From the NCBI GenBank assembly GCA_008933835.1, contig WBUG01000016.1, forward strand, positions 1 to 56,468: 56,468 nucleotides of DNA. The letters are read 5' to 3'. Positions 1 to 7,941 of this stretch are shown piece after piece (the first letter of the stretch is position 1; the number at the start of each line of letters is the position of its first letter). Source of the stretch: Bacteroidota bacterium. GTDB lineage: Bacteria; Bacteroidota; Ignavibacteria; UBA10030; UBA8401. The position numbers and the translations under genes were made by a program. The notes beneath the pieces are model-generated. The model was not told where the DNA came from. It did not search any database and saw nothing but the letters and a program-made list of their open reading frames with translations.

Positions 1-127
1 GAACGGTGGGGTATCACGACCCGCCGTTCTGCGGGGACGGAAGAGTCGCTGAACAGCAGAACACATAGGCACAGAGGGACAGAGAAGAGACATAGAACGG
101 TGGGGTATCACGACCCGCCGTTCTGCG
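1..127. repeat. composite palindromic repeat, left copy
   Basis: Two hairpins lie at 1-30 and 94-124, each with arms GAACGGTGGG and CCCGCCGTTC around a 9-base loop (gtatcacga). They are joined by a spacer containing 'aacacataggcacagaggg'. The same arrangement of hairpin, spacer and hairpin recurs at 2062-2187 on the other side of the first T9SS gene. Single copies occur at 39919-39948 and 42263-42294. The element probably continues left of the window. It is too symmetric to be coding, and an open frame over it is an artefact. Confidence 0.75.
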
Positions 128-608
128 ATGGGGTAGCGACAGACGAAACCTCGTAAGGGATGAGGTTTTAGGTTTTTGGTTGTGGCCGCTATTCACTGTT
201 TTGTGTTTTGTGTTTTGTGTTTTGTGTTTTGTGATTTTCATGCTGTTCATTGTTCATTGATGATTGTTCATTGATCACTGTTTACTGTTTACTGTTCACT
301 GATCACTGTTCATTGATGATTGCTCATTGAAAACTGTTCACTGATTTTCTCGATGTACGGTAGGACGGTGTTTCTCCTGCGTTCAAAGAACGAACTTCGG
401 AGAACAAGGGACACCGTCCCTACGCTTGGTATCTGGTCATTGATGATTGTTCATTGATCATTGTTCACTGTTCACTGTTTTCCGCATCGGCATCCTGCTC
501 CTTTCTTCCCGTCACATGCCCACTTCCGCATACGGTGAATGGATTCGTTTCTGCCCACATCCATAATAGCGCTGTTATTTGACAGGAAAAGGGCTTTTAT
601 CATTTTTC
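128..608. other. non-coding, low-complexity intergenic stretch
   Basis: No credible gene. The stretch holds a run of 'tttgtgttttgtg' units near 198-236 and many imperfect copies of 'tgttcattgatgattg' and 'cactgttcactg' between 240 and 480. A shorter version of the same oligonucleotide mixture sits at 2219-2310 after the right composite repeat, so the duplicated block is larger than its hairpins. A GTAG/CTAC-bounded palindrome (360-423) is listed separately. Confidence 0.6.
360..423. repeat. GTAG/CTAC-bounded long imperfect palindrome (REP-like)
   Basis: The left end reads GTAGGACGGTGT and the right end ACACCGTCCCTAC, complementary except for one missing G. Inside are a second arm pair (TTCTCC and GGAGAA) and a GTTC/GAAC pair, so the 64 bp could fold into one long hairpin. 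The GTAG head and CTAC tail match the ends of the palindromes around the RAYT transposase at 17.9 kb and of the fabF-rnc array. It may be a non-autonomous relative of those; that link is an inference. Confidence 0.5.
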
Positions 609-637
609 TTGACAATGAAAAATAAGTGGAGTACACT
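609..637 (+). promoter_or_regulatory. sigma-70-type promoter for first T9SS gene
   Basis: TTGACA (609-614), a 17-base spacer and TACACT (632-637). A transcript starting near 643 would carry the ribosome binding site at about 666-672 and the ATG at 678. The promoter lies downstream of the more upstream possible start at 579, which argues against that start. Confidence 0.6.
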
Positions 638-677
638 AATCCAATTTAGCACTGAACAATCACAGAAAGGAGATCGA

Positions 678-2021
678 ATGCGCATCATTTCTACCATCGT
701 TTTGTCCGTCATGGTATCCCTGACGGCATTCGCCGATATTCATCAGCCGGACGGATTGCGGATACCGGGTGACTGGAACGGATTTGCGAACACCAACGGT
801 ATGGGGGGCTCTTTTGACCTTGTGAAGATCGTAACCGGTACGGTGCGGTGGCAGACGACGTTTCAATATACCGGTACGACGGGCGACCAGACGTTCAAGT
901 TCGTCAGCGGCTCAGCGGATCCTTGGGCGAATCAATGGTATTTCGGCGCTCAGTTTTCCGACGACGCATCAACGATGAACACGCTCGAAACATACACGTG
1001 GAGCACGAACGGCGGAACATCGAACAACAAACTCTCGGTCACGAACGGGAAATATTACACGGTGAATTGGAAGGATGCCGGATACGGTCCGACGACCGCC
1101 ATTTTCATGGAAACATCCTCGGCGCCCGTGACGATCTCCGCGGTATCCGACGATTTTTCCGGTGCGGGAAATGCGGTGAACGTCTCCATCACGATGAGCG
1201 GTACTCCCTCGGCGGAAGAGAAGATCTATGTCCGCTACACGACGGATGACTGGACCACCTCCAGCTTCGTGCAGGCCTCCGGCAGCGGCACATCGTGGAC
1301 GGCGACCATCCCATCCGGAAGCGTCCTGGGGACCTCCGGCAATCAATATTATGTGATGACGACGACGGTGAGTTCGCCGACGCATGCCGACGCCGACATG
1401 CAGACCATCAAGCTGAACAATAACAGCGGATTGAACTATCCTCTCCCGGTCGAACTGACCTCCTTCACCGCCGTTGCGAAGGGACGCGGCGTGGAACTGG
1501 CGTGGAAGACGGCGAGCGAGCTGAACAATAAGGGATTCGAGATTCAACGGAAGGAATTGAATCAATCAGCCGATGGATCAATGAATCAATGGCACGGTGT
1601 CGGCTTCATTGCCGGACACGGTACCACCAACGCTCCGCAGTCCTACACCTTCGTCGACAACAGCGCCTCCGGCACCGTCCAGTACCGCCTGAAGCAGGTG
1701 GATAACGACGGTTCGTTCGAATACAGCAATGCGGTGGAAGTGACCGTCGCCGCTCCGGCCGCCTACACACTGAGCCAGAACCACCCGAATCCCTTCAACC
1801 CCGCGACCACCATCAGCTACTCGCTCCCCGCGGCGGGATTCGCCACCCTGAAGGTCTATGACATGCTCGGCAAGGAAGTCGCCACGCTCGTCAACGGCAT
1901 GCAGGAGTCGGGCGCGAACAAGGCCTCCTTCGACGCGTCGCAGCTGCCGAGCGGTATCTACTTCGCCCGTCTGAGCAGCGGTAGCTTCAACAGCGTCATC
2001 AAAATGACGTTGATGAAATAA
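678..2021 (+). CDS. secreted T9SS cargo protein, carbohydrate-binding-like, 447 aa
   Basis: Start chosen at 678: AAAGGAGAT sits just upstream and the product then begins with a clean signal peptide (hydrophobic core, ending near TAFA-D at about residue 19). Residues 20-250 are rich in Gly, Thr, Trp and Tyr and look like two beta-sandwich modules resembling bacterial glycan-binding repeats; no catalytic motif is visible. Residues 265-355 are a spacer seen in other cargo proteins of this window (PLPVELTSFTA...GHGTTNAPQSYTF...YRLKQVDNDGSF). The last 80 or so residues are a T9SS type A sorting domain ([33 protein letters not shown], ending KMTLMK). The protein should be exported by Sec and then anchored or released by T9SS. 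The gene is monocistronic and flanked by composite palindromic repeats. The ligand is unknown. Confidence 0.85.
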   Translation: MRIISTIVLSVMVSLTAFADIHQPDGLRIPGDWNGFANTNGMGGSFDLVKIVTGTVRWQTTFQYTGTTGDQTFKFVSGSADPWANQWYFGAQFSDDASTMNTLETYTWSTNGGTSNNKLSVTNGKYYTVNWKDAGYGPTTAIFMETSSAPVTISAVSDDFSGAGNAVNVSITMSGTPSAEEKIYVRYTTDDWTTSSFVQASGSGTSWTATIPSGSVLGTSGNQYYVMTTTVSSPTHADADMQTIKLNNNSGLNYPLPVELTSFTAVAKGRGVELAWKTASELNNKGFEIQRKELNQSADGSMNQWHGVGFIAGHGTTNAPQSYTFVDNSASGTVQYRLKQVDNDGSFEYSNAVEVTVAAPAAYTLSQNHPNPFNPATTISYSLPAAGFATLKVYDMLGKEVATLVNGMQESGANKASFDASQLPSGIYFARLSSGSFNSVIKMTLMK

Positions 2022-2061
2022 AACATCTCACGCAAAGACGCAAAGAAACACAAAGACACCA

Positions 2062-2310
2062 AGAACGGTGGGGTATCACGGCCCACCGTTCTGCTAGTCC
2101 GGAAGATTCGCTGAAAAGCGAAACACATAGGCACCGAGGGACAGAGAAGAGACATAGAACGGTGGGGGAAGTTTGACCCACCGTTCTGCGATGGGGTGGG
2201 GAGTGGCGCCGGCCAGTAATGAGGTTTTAGGTTTTAGGTTTTGGCGACTGACCACTGTTAACTGATCATTGTTCATTGATGATTGTTCATTGATCACTGT
2301 TCACTGACCT
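2062..2310. repeat. composite palindromic repeat, right copy, with low-complexity tail
   Basis: Two perfect hairpins with 11-base arms AGAACGGTGGG and CCCACCGTTCT lie at 2062-2092 and 2156-2187, joined by a spacer almost identical to the one at 31-93. The tail 2219-2310 repeats the 'gaggttttaggtttt' and 'gttcattgatgattg' sequences of the left copy. The block is therefore a direct repeat of the region at the start of the window, with the T9SS gene between the two copies. The first hairpin may also end transcription of that gene, but it has no T run. Confidence 0.75.
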
Positions 2311-2808
2311 ATGAAAACCCTCCTTCCCCTCCTTCTGCTCGCCGCCACGCTGCTTCCGGCACAGGAGCTCAAGTACGACAACGCCGGCCTCGGTCAGGTC
2401 GTCCAGACCGCCTCCTTCGAGTTCGCGAACTTCAAGATGTATGAGAACGAGAACGAATGGAAGGGGAAGACGGTCTCCGTCTCCGGCCTCTACTACCCGA
2501 ACCGCATCTACTCCCGCACGAAGTCGGTGCTCATTCACATCTCCGGCACCGGCGCGTTCGGTCCGGTGAGCACGGCGGTCTACCTGGACTCCCCTCTTCC
2601 CACCACGGTGAGCTACGGGCAGGAGACGCCGGTCATGACGCCGGGAATGAGCGCGCGGGTGGTCGGGACGCTGAAACGGACCGAGCCGTTCATCACGTGG
2701 GAAGGGTATCAGATGATGCTGCCGGCGATGGAGTGCATCGCCATCTACCGGCAGGACGATGCGAACCTGCAGTATCCCATCTGGGTGAGCCGCGCCTACA
2801 AGCGGTAG
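2311..2808 (+). CDS. small secreted protein, paralogue of the 2974-3468 product
   Basis: A 165-residue protein with a signal peptide (MKTLLPLLLLAATLLPAQ). The mature part has the pattern ASFEF...NEWKGKTVSVSGLY...GMSARVVGTLKR...AIYRQDDANLQYPIWVSRAYKR. It aligns along its whole length with the product of the convergent gene at 2974-3468: both share ASFEF, WKG(K/R), SFSG/SVSG, the xYLP block, AIY(R/Q)QDDA(N/E)L and a final WVSR. The strand pattern (short beta strands, conserved KGK...V.G and G..ARV.G) suggests a small OB-like barrel, which is only a fold guess. Function unknown. It is transcribed toward the sigma-54 operon, with only 165 bp between the two paralogues. Confidence 0.75.
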   Translation: MKTLLPLLLLAATLLPAQELKYDNAGLGQVVQTASFEFANFKMYENENEWKGKTVSVSGLYYPNRIYSRTKSVLIHISGTGAFGPVSTAVYLDSPLPTTVSYGQETPVMTPGMSARVVGTLKRTEPFITWEGYQMMLPAMECIAIYRQDDANLQYPIWVSRAYKR

Positions 2809-2816
2809 CAACAAGA

Positions 2817-2846
2817 ACGGCGCGACGGTGTTACCCGCCGCGCCGT
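2817..2846. terminator. GC-rich hairpin between convergent paralogues
   Basis: Arms ACGGCGCG (2817-2824) and CGCGCCGT (2839-2846) are perfectly complementary, with further pairing inside. There is no T run on either side, so this is a weak or factor-assisted bidirectional terminator at best. Confidence 0.4.
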
Positions 2847-2973
2847 GACGCATGGACCTCATCCCCTCTCACCGCTCCCGTGGGAGCCGCGCCGTCCCGC
2901 AGCGGGGACCGGATGAGGATACGGTCAATCTAGCATTCCCTCCGCACTTCCGCAAGCGCCGCCGTACCGGCGT

Positions 2974-3468
2974 TCACCGCCGGAGCTCCCTCGAGACCCA
3001 GAGCGCCCGCTTCAACTCCGCGTCGTCCTGCTGATAGATGGCCAGAAGTTTCACCACCGGAAGGTACATCCAGACCCCGTTCACGCTCAGGAAGTTCTCC
3101 GCCGTCCGGATCTCCGCCAGGAACCGCAGGTGCTGACCGGTGGTCACCACCGGCACGTCGGTACCGTACACCTGCTTCACCGGCAGCTTCCCGTCGTACT
3201 GTGCGATGACGCTGATGAGCCCGTTCACGCCGTTCCCCATCAGCTGGATGTACGGGCTCTTCCCCTTTCCGATGGCCGGCCGGTCCACCATGTACCCCGA
3301 AAAACTGATGACGCGCCCTTTCCAGGCCGGTTCGTCGCGGTAGAGCAGCTCGTTGTAGAACTCGAACGAGGCCTGCCGGACCACGGCGGAGAGGGCCGTT
3401 GCGTCGTAGTCCGGTCCCTGTCCGGCGGCGAACGCCGTCAGCGTCATGGAAAGAAGGAGCGTTCTCAT
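2974..3468 (-). CDS. small secreted protein, last gene of the sigma-54 operon
   Basis: The start is set at 3468, where a signal peptide begins (MRTLLLSMTLTAFAAGQ), giving 164 residues. A longer upstream reading frame is only antisense to the archaemetzincin gene and looks non-native. The start codon overlaps the archaemetzincin stop by four bases, so the two are translationally coupled. The mature part is a clear paralogue of the 2311-2808 product (ASFEFYNE, AWKGRVISFSG, LLAIYQQDDAEL, WVSRELRR). No catalytic motif or metal-ligand set is visible. Coupling to a metalloprotease gene suggests a shared envelope job, possibly as substrate, inhibitor or chaperone; that is inference only. Confidence 0.75.
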   Translation of the reverse strand: MRTLLLSMTLTAFAAGQGPDYDATALSAVVRQASFEFYNELLYRDEPAWKGRVISFSGYMVDRPAIGKGKSPYIQLMGNGVNGLISVIAQYDGKLPVKQVYGTDVPVVTTGQHLRFLAEIRTAENFLSVNGVWMYLPVVKLLAIYQQDDAELKRALWVSRELRR

Positions 3469-3998
3469 GGCTGCATCCCGATCTGTCGAAGGCAGGAAGG
3501 GCACAGCCCCGCTCCCTTCAGGTCGATGTCGTCCACGGTGGTGGAGGCGTGCATGGCGCAGTCGTAGTCGCGGCAGTGGAGCAGGCCGAACGTATGGCCG
3601 AGCTCGTGCACGCATTCTTTGAGGGTGCGTTCAAAGAGCTTCACCGGGTCCGCCTCGAGCCCGTACAGGACGTCGTCCAGGCGGTAGACGGACATGACGG
3701 CGGCGGTGCCGTCGAGCTGCGCTTCGCCGAAGACGTAGGTGAGCACCGGCACGAAGAGGTCCGCACCCGCCACGCCGAGCACCTTCTCCGGTCCGGCGGG
3801 GTACCGCTCCAGCAGCATACGGATGAGATCGGTGGAGTTGTACTGGCCGCGGGAGATGTCGTAGGTGCGGTCCATCGCCGAGCGGAGGGGCGGTTCCACG
3901 GTGACCTCGGTGCGGAAGACGGAGCCCACCGGACCGGCCACCGTCCGCACCAGCTCCTCGTTCACGGGCGCCAGCGGCACGATGCGGATGGGGACCAT
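3465..3998 (-). CDS. amzA: archaemetzincin-family zinc metalloprotease
   Basis: A 177-residue protein with the extended metzincin motif HELGHTFGLLH (residues 131-141). It is followed at once by the family-specific cysteines: C142, C147 with the Met-turn-like M149, and a CPSC pair at 166-169 expected to hold a second zinc. This is the archaemetzincin signature, a peptidase family known in archaea and scattered bacteria whose physiological substrates are poorly known. No signal peptide is present, so it is probably cytoplasmic. The gene starts one base after the stop of the NtrC-type regulator and overlaps the next gene by four bases, so it is part of the sigma-54 operon. A processing role for a subunit of that redox module is possible but unproven. 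Confidence 0.9.
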   Translation of the reverse strand: MVPIRIVPLAPVNEELVRTVAGPVGSVFRTEVTVEPPLRSAMDRTYDISRGQYNSTDLIRMLLERYPAGPEKVLGVAGADLFVPVLTYVFGEAQLDGTAAVMSVYRLDDVLYGLEADPVKLFERTLKECVHELGHTFGLLHCRDYDCAMHASTTVDDIDLKGAGLCPSCLRQIGMQP

Positions 3999-3999
3999 G

Positions 4000-5349
4000 C
4001 TACGGCTTCTTCAGTCCGTACTTGGCGATCTTGTTGTAGAGCGTGACGCGGTCGATGTCGAGGATCTCGGCGGAACGGGTGATGTTCCAGTGCGTCAGAC
4101 CGAGCACGGTCTCGATGTGCTGGCGCTCCACCGCCGCGAGGGTGTCGTCCTTCGGTCCTTCGCGTTTGGTGACGTTCTGGAACGGCAGGTCCGCGGGACG
4201 GATGGACGGGGGGTCCGCCAGTACCATGGCGCGCTCGACGACGTTCTCGAGTTCGCGCACGTTGCCGGGCCAGTCGTAGCGTACGAGCAGGTCCATCGCA
4301 TCGGACGAGACCTCCTTCACCGCTTTGTTCATCGCCGCGGCGTACTTCTTGACGAAGAAGTGGGCGAGCAGCGGGATGTCCATGCGGCGTTCCCGCAGCG
4401 GGGGGATGGAGATGCTGAACACGTTGAGCCGGTAGTAGAGGTCCTCGCGGAACGAGCCGTCCTTGATGGCCGCCTCGAGGTTGCGGTTGGTGGCGCAGAT
4501 GACGCGGAAGTCGCTGGTGATCTGCTCGTTCCCCCCCACGCGGGTGAACTGCTTCGTCTCGATGACGCGGAGCAGTTCCACCTGCATCTTGGGGCTCACG
4601 GTGCCGATCTCGTCCAGGAAGATGGTGCCGCCGTCGGCCATCTCGAACTTCCCTTTCCGGCGGTACTGCGCCCCGGTGAAGGCGCCCCGTTCGTGGCCGA
4701 AGAGCTCGCTCTCCAGCAGTGTTTCGGCCACCGCGCCGCAGTTGACGGTGATGACCGGGAAGTAGCGGCGTTCGCTGTTGGCGTGGATGGTGCGCGCGAT
4801 GAGCTCCTTGCCGGTGCCGCTCTCGCCGCGGATCATCACCGTGGTGTCGGTCTGCGCCACGGTCAGCGAAAGGTCGATCACCCGCTTGATCTGCGGACTG
4901 TCCCCCACGATCTCGTTGGCGGCGGTGATCTCGTTGATCTGCTGCCGGAGACTGGTGTTCTGCTCCTCGAGCGCCCGCTGCTGGATGGCGTTCGTGACGA
5001 GGTGCGACAGGTGGTCCGGGTCGATGGGCTTGGTGACGTAATCGAACGCGCCGTCCTTGAGCGCCTGCACCGCCGTCTCGACGGAGGCGAAGGCGGTGGC
5101 CATGATGACCTGCGACGTCCGGTCGATCTCGCGGAGCCGCTTGAGCAGTTCCATGCCGCTCATCCCGGGCATCTTGATGTCGAGAATGACCACGTCCCAC
5201 GGCCCCTTGTCCATCTTCTTCAGCGCATCGTTGGCGTTCTCGGCCGCCTCCACGCGGTAGCCGTCCTGCAGGAACCATTTGGTGAGCGATTCGCGGACGA
5301 TCTGTTCGTCGTCGACGATGAGGATGCTGTAGCGTTTTCCGTCTGCCAT
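4000..5349 (-). CDS. NtrC-family sigma-54-dependent response regulator
   Basis: 449 residues in the standard order. The receiver (1-120) has acidic pair D13/D14, phosphoacceptor D57 in [10 protein letters not shown] and K107. A linker precedes the AAA+ domain (about 147-375), which has Walker A GESGTGKE (175-182), the sigma-54 contact loop GAFTGA (222-227) and Walker [11 protein letters not shown] Fis-type helix-turn-helix (about 404-449) completes it. All functional motifs are intact, so it should activate sigma-54 promoters when phosphorylated. A GGAG ribosome binding site precedes the ATG. Its partner is the kinase gene immediately upstream. The operon is headed by a consensus -24/-12 promoter with an inverted repeat above it, so positive autoregulation is the simplest model. 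Confidence 0.95.
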   Translation of the reverse strand: MADGKRYSILIVDDEQIVRESLTKWFLQDGYRVEAAENANDALKKMDKGPWDVVILDIKMPGMSGMELLKRLREIDRTSQVIMATAFASVETAVQALKDGAFDYVTKPIDPDHLSHLVTNAIQQRALEEQNTSLRQQINEITAANEIVGDSPQIKRVIDLSLTVAQTDTTVMIRGESGTGKELIARTIHANSERRYFPVITVNCGAVAETLLESELFGHERGAFTGAQYRRKGKFEMADGGTIFLDEIGTVSPKMQVELLRVIETKQFTRVGGNEQITSDFRVICATNRNLEAAIKDGSFREDLYYRLNVFSISIPPLRERRMDIPLLAHFFVKKYAAAMNKAVKEVSSDAMDLLVRYDWPGNVRELENVVERAMVLADPPSIRPADLPFQNVTKREGPKDDTLAAVERQHIETVLGLTHWNITRSAEILDIDRVTLYNKIAKYGLKKP

Positions 5350-5383
5350 GATGTGGTCTCCGGGAAGGGTGAGGACGCCGTGG

Positions 5384-7000
5384 TCACGCGCGCGCGGCGT
5401 CCGGCGCGTCCGCTCCGGGACGGAGCGGGAAGGTCAGGGTGAAGACGGTGCCGCCGCCGGGGGAGGCGTCCACCGTCACGGAACCGCCGTGGTTCTTCAC
5501 GATGCCGTACACCACCGCCAGGCCGAGCCCGGTCCCCTTCCCCTCCCTCTTGGTGGTGAAGAACGGCTCGAAGATGTGCGGCAGGTCCTCGGCGCGGATG
5601 CCGGTGCCGGTGTCGGACACCGTCACCGCGGCGTCGCCGGCGGCGGTGCGCAGCACGCTCACGGTGAGGTCGCCCCCCTGGGGCATCGCCTCCACCGCGT
5701 TGATCTGCAGCGCGAGCAGCGCCTGCAGCAGCTGTTCCGCGTCGCACACGAGCACCGCCTCCGGTTCCGCGAAGCGGGTCACCGGACGGATGTTGTTCAT
5801 CGCGAAGTGATGCGCCATCAGTTTCAGGCTCTGGTCGACGACGGCGCGCAGGCTCTCGGGCTTCATCTCGCCCACTTTGCGGCGCGAGAAGATGAGCAGG
5901 TTCTTGACGATGGAGCCGCAGCGCGCGGTCTCGTCCGCGATCATCTTCAGCTCGTCCAGCACGTCGGCCTTCTGTTCCGCGGTGAGCTCGCCGGCCTGCA
6001 TCCGCTTCCGGATGAGCTTCGCGTACGTGAGCACACCTTCGAGCGGGTTGTTCAGTTCATGGGCCACGGTGGCGGCCAGCGTGCCGAGCGACACCATCTT
6101 CTCCACCTGCACCAGGTTCGCCTGGGCCCGCCGCAGTTCCTCCGTCTTCCGTTCCACGCGCTTCTCCAGCGTGCGGTTGAGCTCCTCCAGTTCGTCCTGC
6201 GCCTGCTTGAGGGTCCGGGTCATGGTGTTGAACGACGTCGTGAGCGCGCCGAGCTCGTCGGTGGTGCGGACGTCGATGGTGTGGTCCAGCCTCCCCTGGA
6301 TGATGCGTTCGGTCCCCTCCTTCAGCCGCTTCACCGGTACGTTCACCGTGCGCCAGAAGAAGAGTCCCGCCAGTCCGGTGACGAAGACGATCATGGAGAG
6401 ACCGCCGAAGACGTACGCCTGTTCGAAACGGGCGATGTTCCGGTCCAGTTCGTCCAGCGGCACCATCACGTCCAGAACGCCGAGGATGGTCTGCGACGGG
6501 GAGTGCGCGTGGCACGCCGGGGTGTCACAGCCGGGCTCGTTCTTGATGGGGGTGATGACGCCCATGACGCGGTATCCGTTGGGGGAGCGGAAGGTGCGGA
6601 CCAGTTGCGGGTTCTGCGGGGTGACGCCGTCGCCGATGCCGCCGGCATGACACACGACGCACGCTTCGGCGGTCAGGTCCACGGTACGCCCGGTCTGCGA
6701 CGAATCGGTCGAGAAGGTGATGTCCCCCCGCTTATTGTAGATGCGGATCCCCTCGATGCCGGGTTCGGTGCCGATGGTGGTGATGATCTGGTAGATGTCC
6801 TCGCGGCGGTTGAGCATCATGCTGTAGTGGGTGGAGCGCTTGATGATGTCGCTGACGCGGGCGGCGTTGGAGGCGTAGTACTCGGTGTAGCGTTCGGCCT
6901 GCATGTCCGCGAGGACGAGCGTGACGATGGTGATGCCGATGACCATCATGACGAAGATGCCGACGAGGAGGCGGAAGGATAGGGAGCGAGTCAGTTTCAT
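5384..7000 (-). CDS. membrane histidine kinase with haem-c-like periplasmic sensor
   Basis: The start is set at the ATG at 7000; a TTG at 7084 would add 28 residues before the membrane segment. The 538-residue protein has TM1 (about 10-31), a periplasmic domain (32-195), TM2 (about 196-216), HAMP (217-270), a coiled coil, the DHp H-box VAHELNNP with H314, and an ATPase domain with N, G1 (DTGTGI) and G2 (GKGTGLGL) boxes. The sensor domain carries a canonical c-haem motif CxxCH (C114-H118) and a second, wider CX4CH (C158-H164). This suggests one or two covalently bound haems, that is, a redox or gas sensor. It lies 34 bp before the NtrC-type regulator and downstream of the NrfD/ferredoxin genes it presumably controls. 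Confidence 0.9.
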   Translation of the reverse strand: MKLTRSLSFRLLVGIFVMMVIGITIVTLVLADMQAERYTEYYASNAARVSDIIKRSTHYSMMLNRREDIYQIITTIGTEPGIEGIRIYNKRGDITFSTDSSQTGRTVDLTAEACVVCHAGGIGDGVTPQNPQLVRTFRSPNGYRVMGVITPIKNEPGCDTPACHAHSPSQTILGVLDVMVPLDELDRNIARFEQAYVFGGLSMIVFVTGLAGLFFWRTVNVPVKRLKEGTERIIQGRLDHTIDVRTTDELGALTTSFNTMTRTLKQAQDELEELNRTLEKRVERKTEELRRAQANLVQVEKMVSLGTLAATVAHELNNPLEGVLTYAKLIRKRMQAGELTAEQKADVLDELKMIADETARCGSIVKNLLIFSRRKVGEMKPESLRAVVDQSLKLMAHHFAMNNIRPVTRFAEPEAVLVCDAEQLLQALLALQINAVEAMPQGGDLTVSVLRTAAGDAAVTVSDTGTGIRAEDLPHIFEPFFTTKREGKGTGLGLAVVYGIVKNHGGSVTVDASPGGGTVFTLTFPLRPGADAPDAARA

Positions 7001-7090
7001 ACGACCGGAAAGCGCTGCCGCTTTCTTCGTGGAGGAGCGGGCGAGGGACTGTTGAAAAGTACAGCGATTTCCTTCCAACAGCAAGGGGAA

Positions 7091-7912
7091 TTATCGCGAA
7101 TGCGGACGGAGCAGTCTGGTTAGAAGCTGAACGTATCGTTTCTCACCGATGAATTGCTCGATGGTCTCGATGCGCACGCCGCCGTCGAACATGGAGGTGC
7201 CGATCTCCTTCCGCTGGCGTCCCAGCACGGAGGAGAGGAGCGATTCCACCTTCTGGATGTCGGCGTCGAGCCGTGCGCGGTACTCGCCGGCGGTGTAGCA
7301 GCGGACCGGGACCTCGCTCGTTTCGGACGGAGCGATGGTCATCAGCCAGCCGGCGCCGTACGGGTCCGCGGTGACGGACGACGGGCGCGCGGCAAGGGAG
7401 GTGTTGATGCCGGTGACGATTCCGGAGACGGAGGAATAGAGGGAGAAGGTCTGGTCGTCGCGGATGAACCAGGCGAACGGGGAATCCTTCTCGACCCGCG
7501 AGGGGGTGCCGACCACGACCGCCGCCATCACGGGCTGCAGGAACTGGGCGATGTAGCCGTTCAGACCGATGCGGTAACCGCCGTCATCGGTGCGCTGCAG
7601 CCAGGAATGGTTGGCGACGTACAGCCGGTCGCCGGGAAGCTCGGTCCGTTTCAGCGGGGCGAGGAGATGACGGAGCACGTCGCCGAACATCCGGTCCGAC
7701 GCGTCCGCCGGCGCGGCGTGCACCGCTGCCGCGTCGCTCTGCAGGGCCGCCCGTTCGGCGAACGGGTGGTGCTGGGTGCGCATCACCCGGTCGAACGGGC
7801 ACTGGTCGCACTCGAAGCCCTTGTCGCAGAGCTTGTAGTTGACCAGGCCCGCGTCCATCCACACGCAGTGGCTCTCGTTCTCCGGAATGATGGTATGTGA
7901 TCCTGTTCCCAT
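7091..7912 (-). CDS. GcvH-fold protein without lipoyl lysine, cysteine-rich N-terminus
   Basis: The start is the ATG at 7912, preceded by GAAGGA; upstream in-frame sequence is antisense-like. Of the 273 residues, 1-48 hold a conserved-looking cysteine cluster (C16, C29, C35, C38, pattern CVWMDAG...LCDKGFECDQCPFD). Residues 93-200 follow the glycine-cleavage H-protein fold (LYVANHSWL...YRIGLNGY...SLYSSVSGIVTGIN...GAGWLMTI). Aligned without gaps to the GcvH lipoylation segment, the modified lysine position is D153, so the domain cannot be lipoylated in the normal way. The cysteines could bind zinc or an iron-sulphur cluster. It sits between NrfD and the haem-motif kinase. Automatic annotation as glycine cleavage H protein would be misleading; an electron-transfer or scaffold role is inferred. 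Confidence 0.85.
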   Translation of the reverse strand: MGTGSHTIIPENESHCVWMDAGLVNYKLCDKGFECDQCPFDRVMRTQHHPFAERAALQSDAAAVHAAPADASDRMFGDVLRHLLAPLKRTELPGDRLYVANHSWLQRTDDGGYRIGLNGYIAQFLQPVMAAVVVGTPSRVEKDSPFAWFIRDDQTFSLYSSVSGIVTGINTSLAARPSSVTADPYGAGWLMTIAPSETSEVPVRCYTAGEYRARLDADIQKVESLLSSVLGRQRKEIGTSMFDGGVRIETIEQFIGEKRYVQLLTRLLRPHSR

Positions 7913-7941
7913 GGTGCACCGTTCCTTCGGCGGAGGCGCCG

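Noticed and set aside
579-677. Upstream start for the first T9SS gene
   Set aside because: It would precede the -35/-10 promoter at 609-637 and bury the signal peptide; AAAGGAGAT supports 678.
3468-3615. Longer N-terminus for the 2974-3468 protein
   Set aside because: The extra 49 residues are Arg/His-rich antisense of the archaemetzincin gene; the signal peptide starts at 3468.
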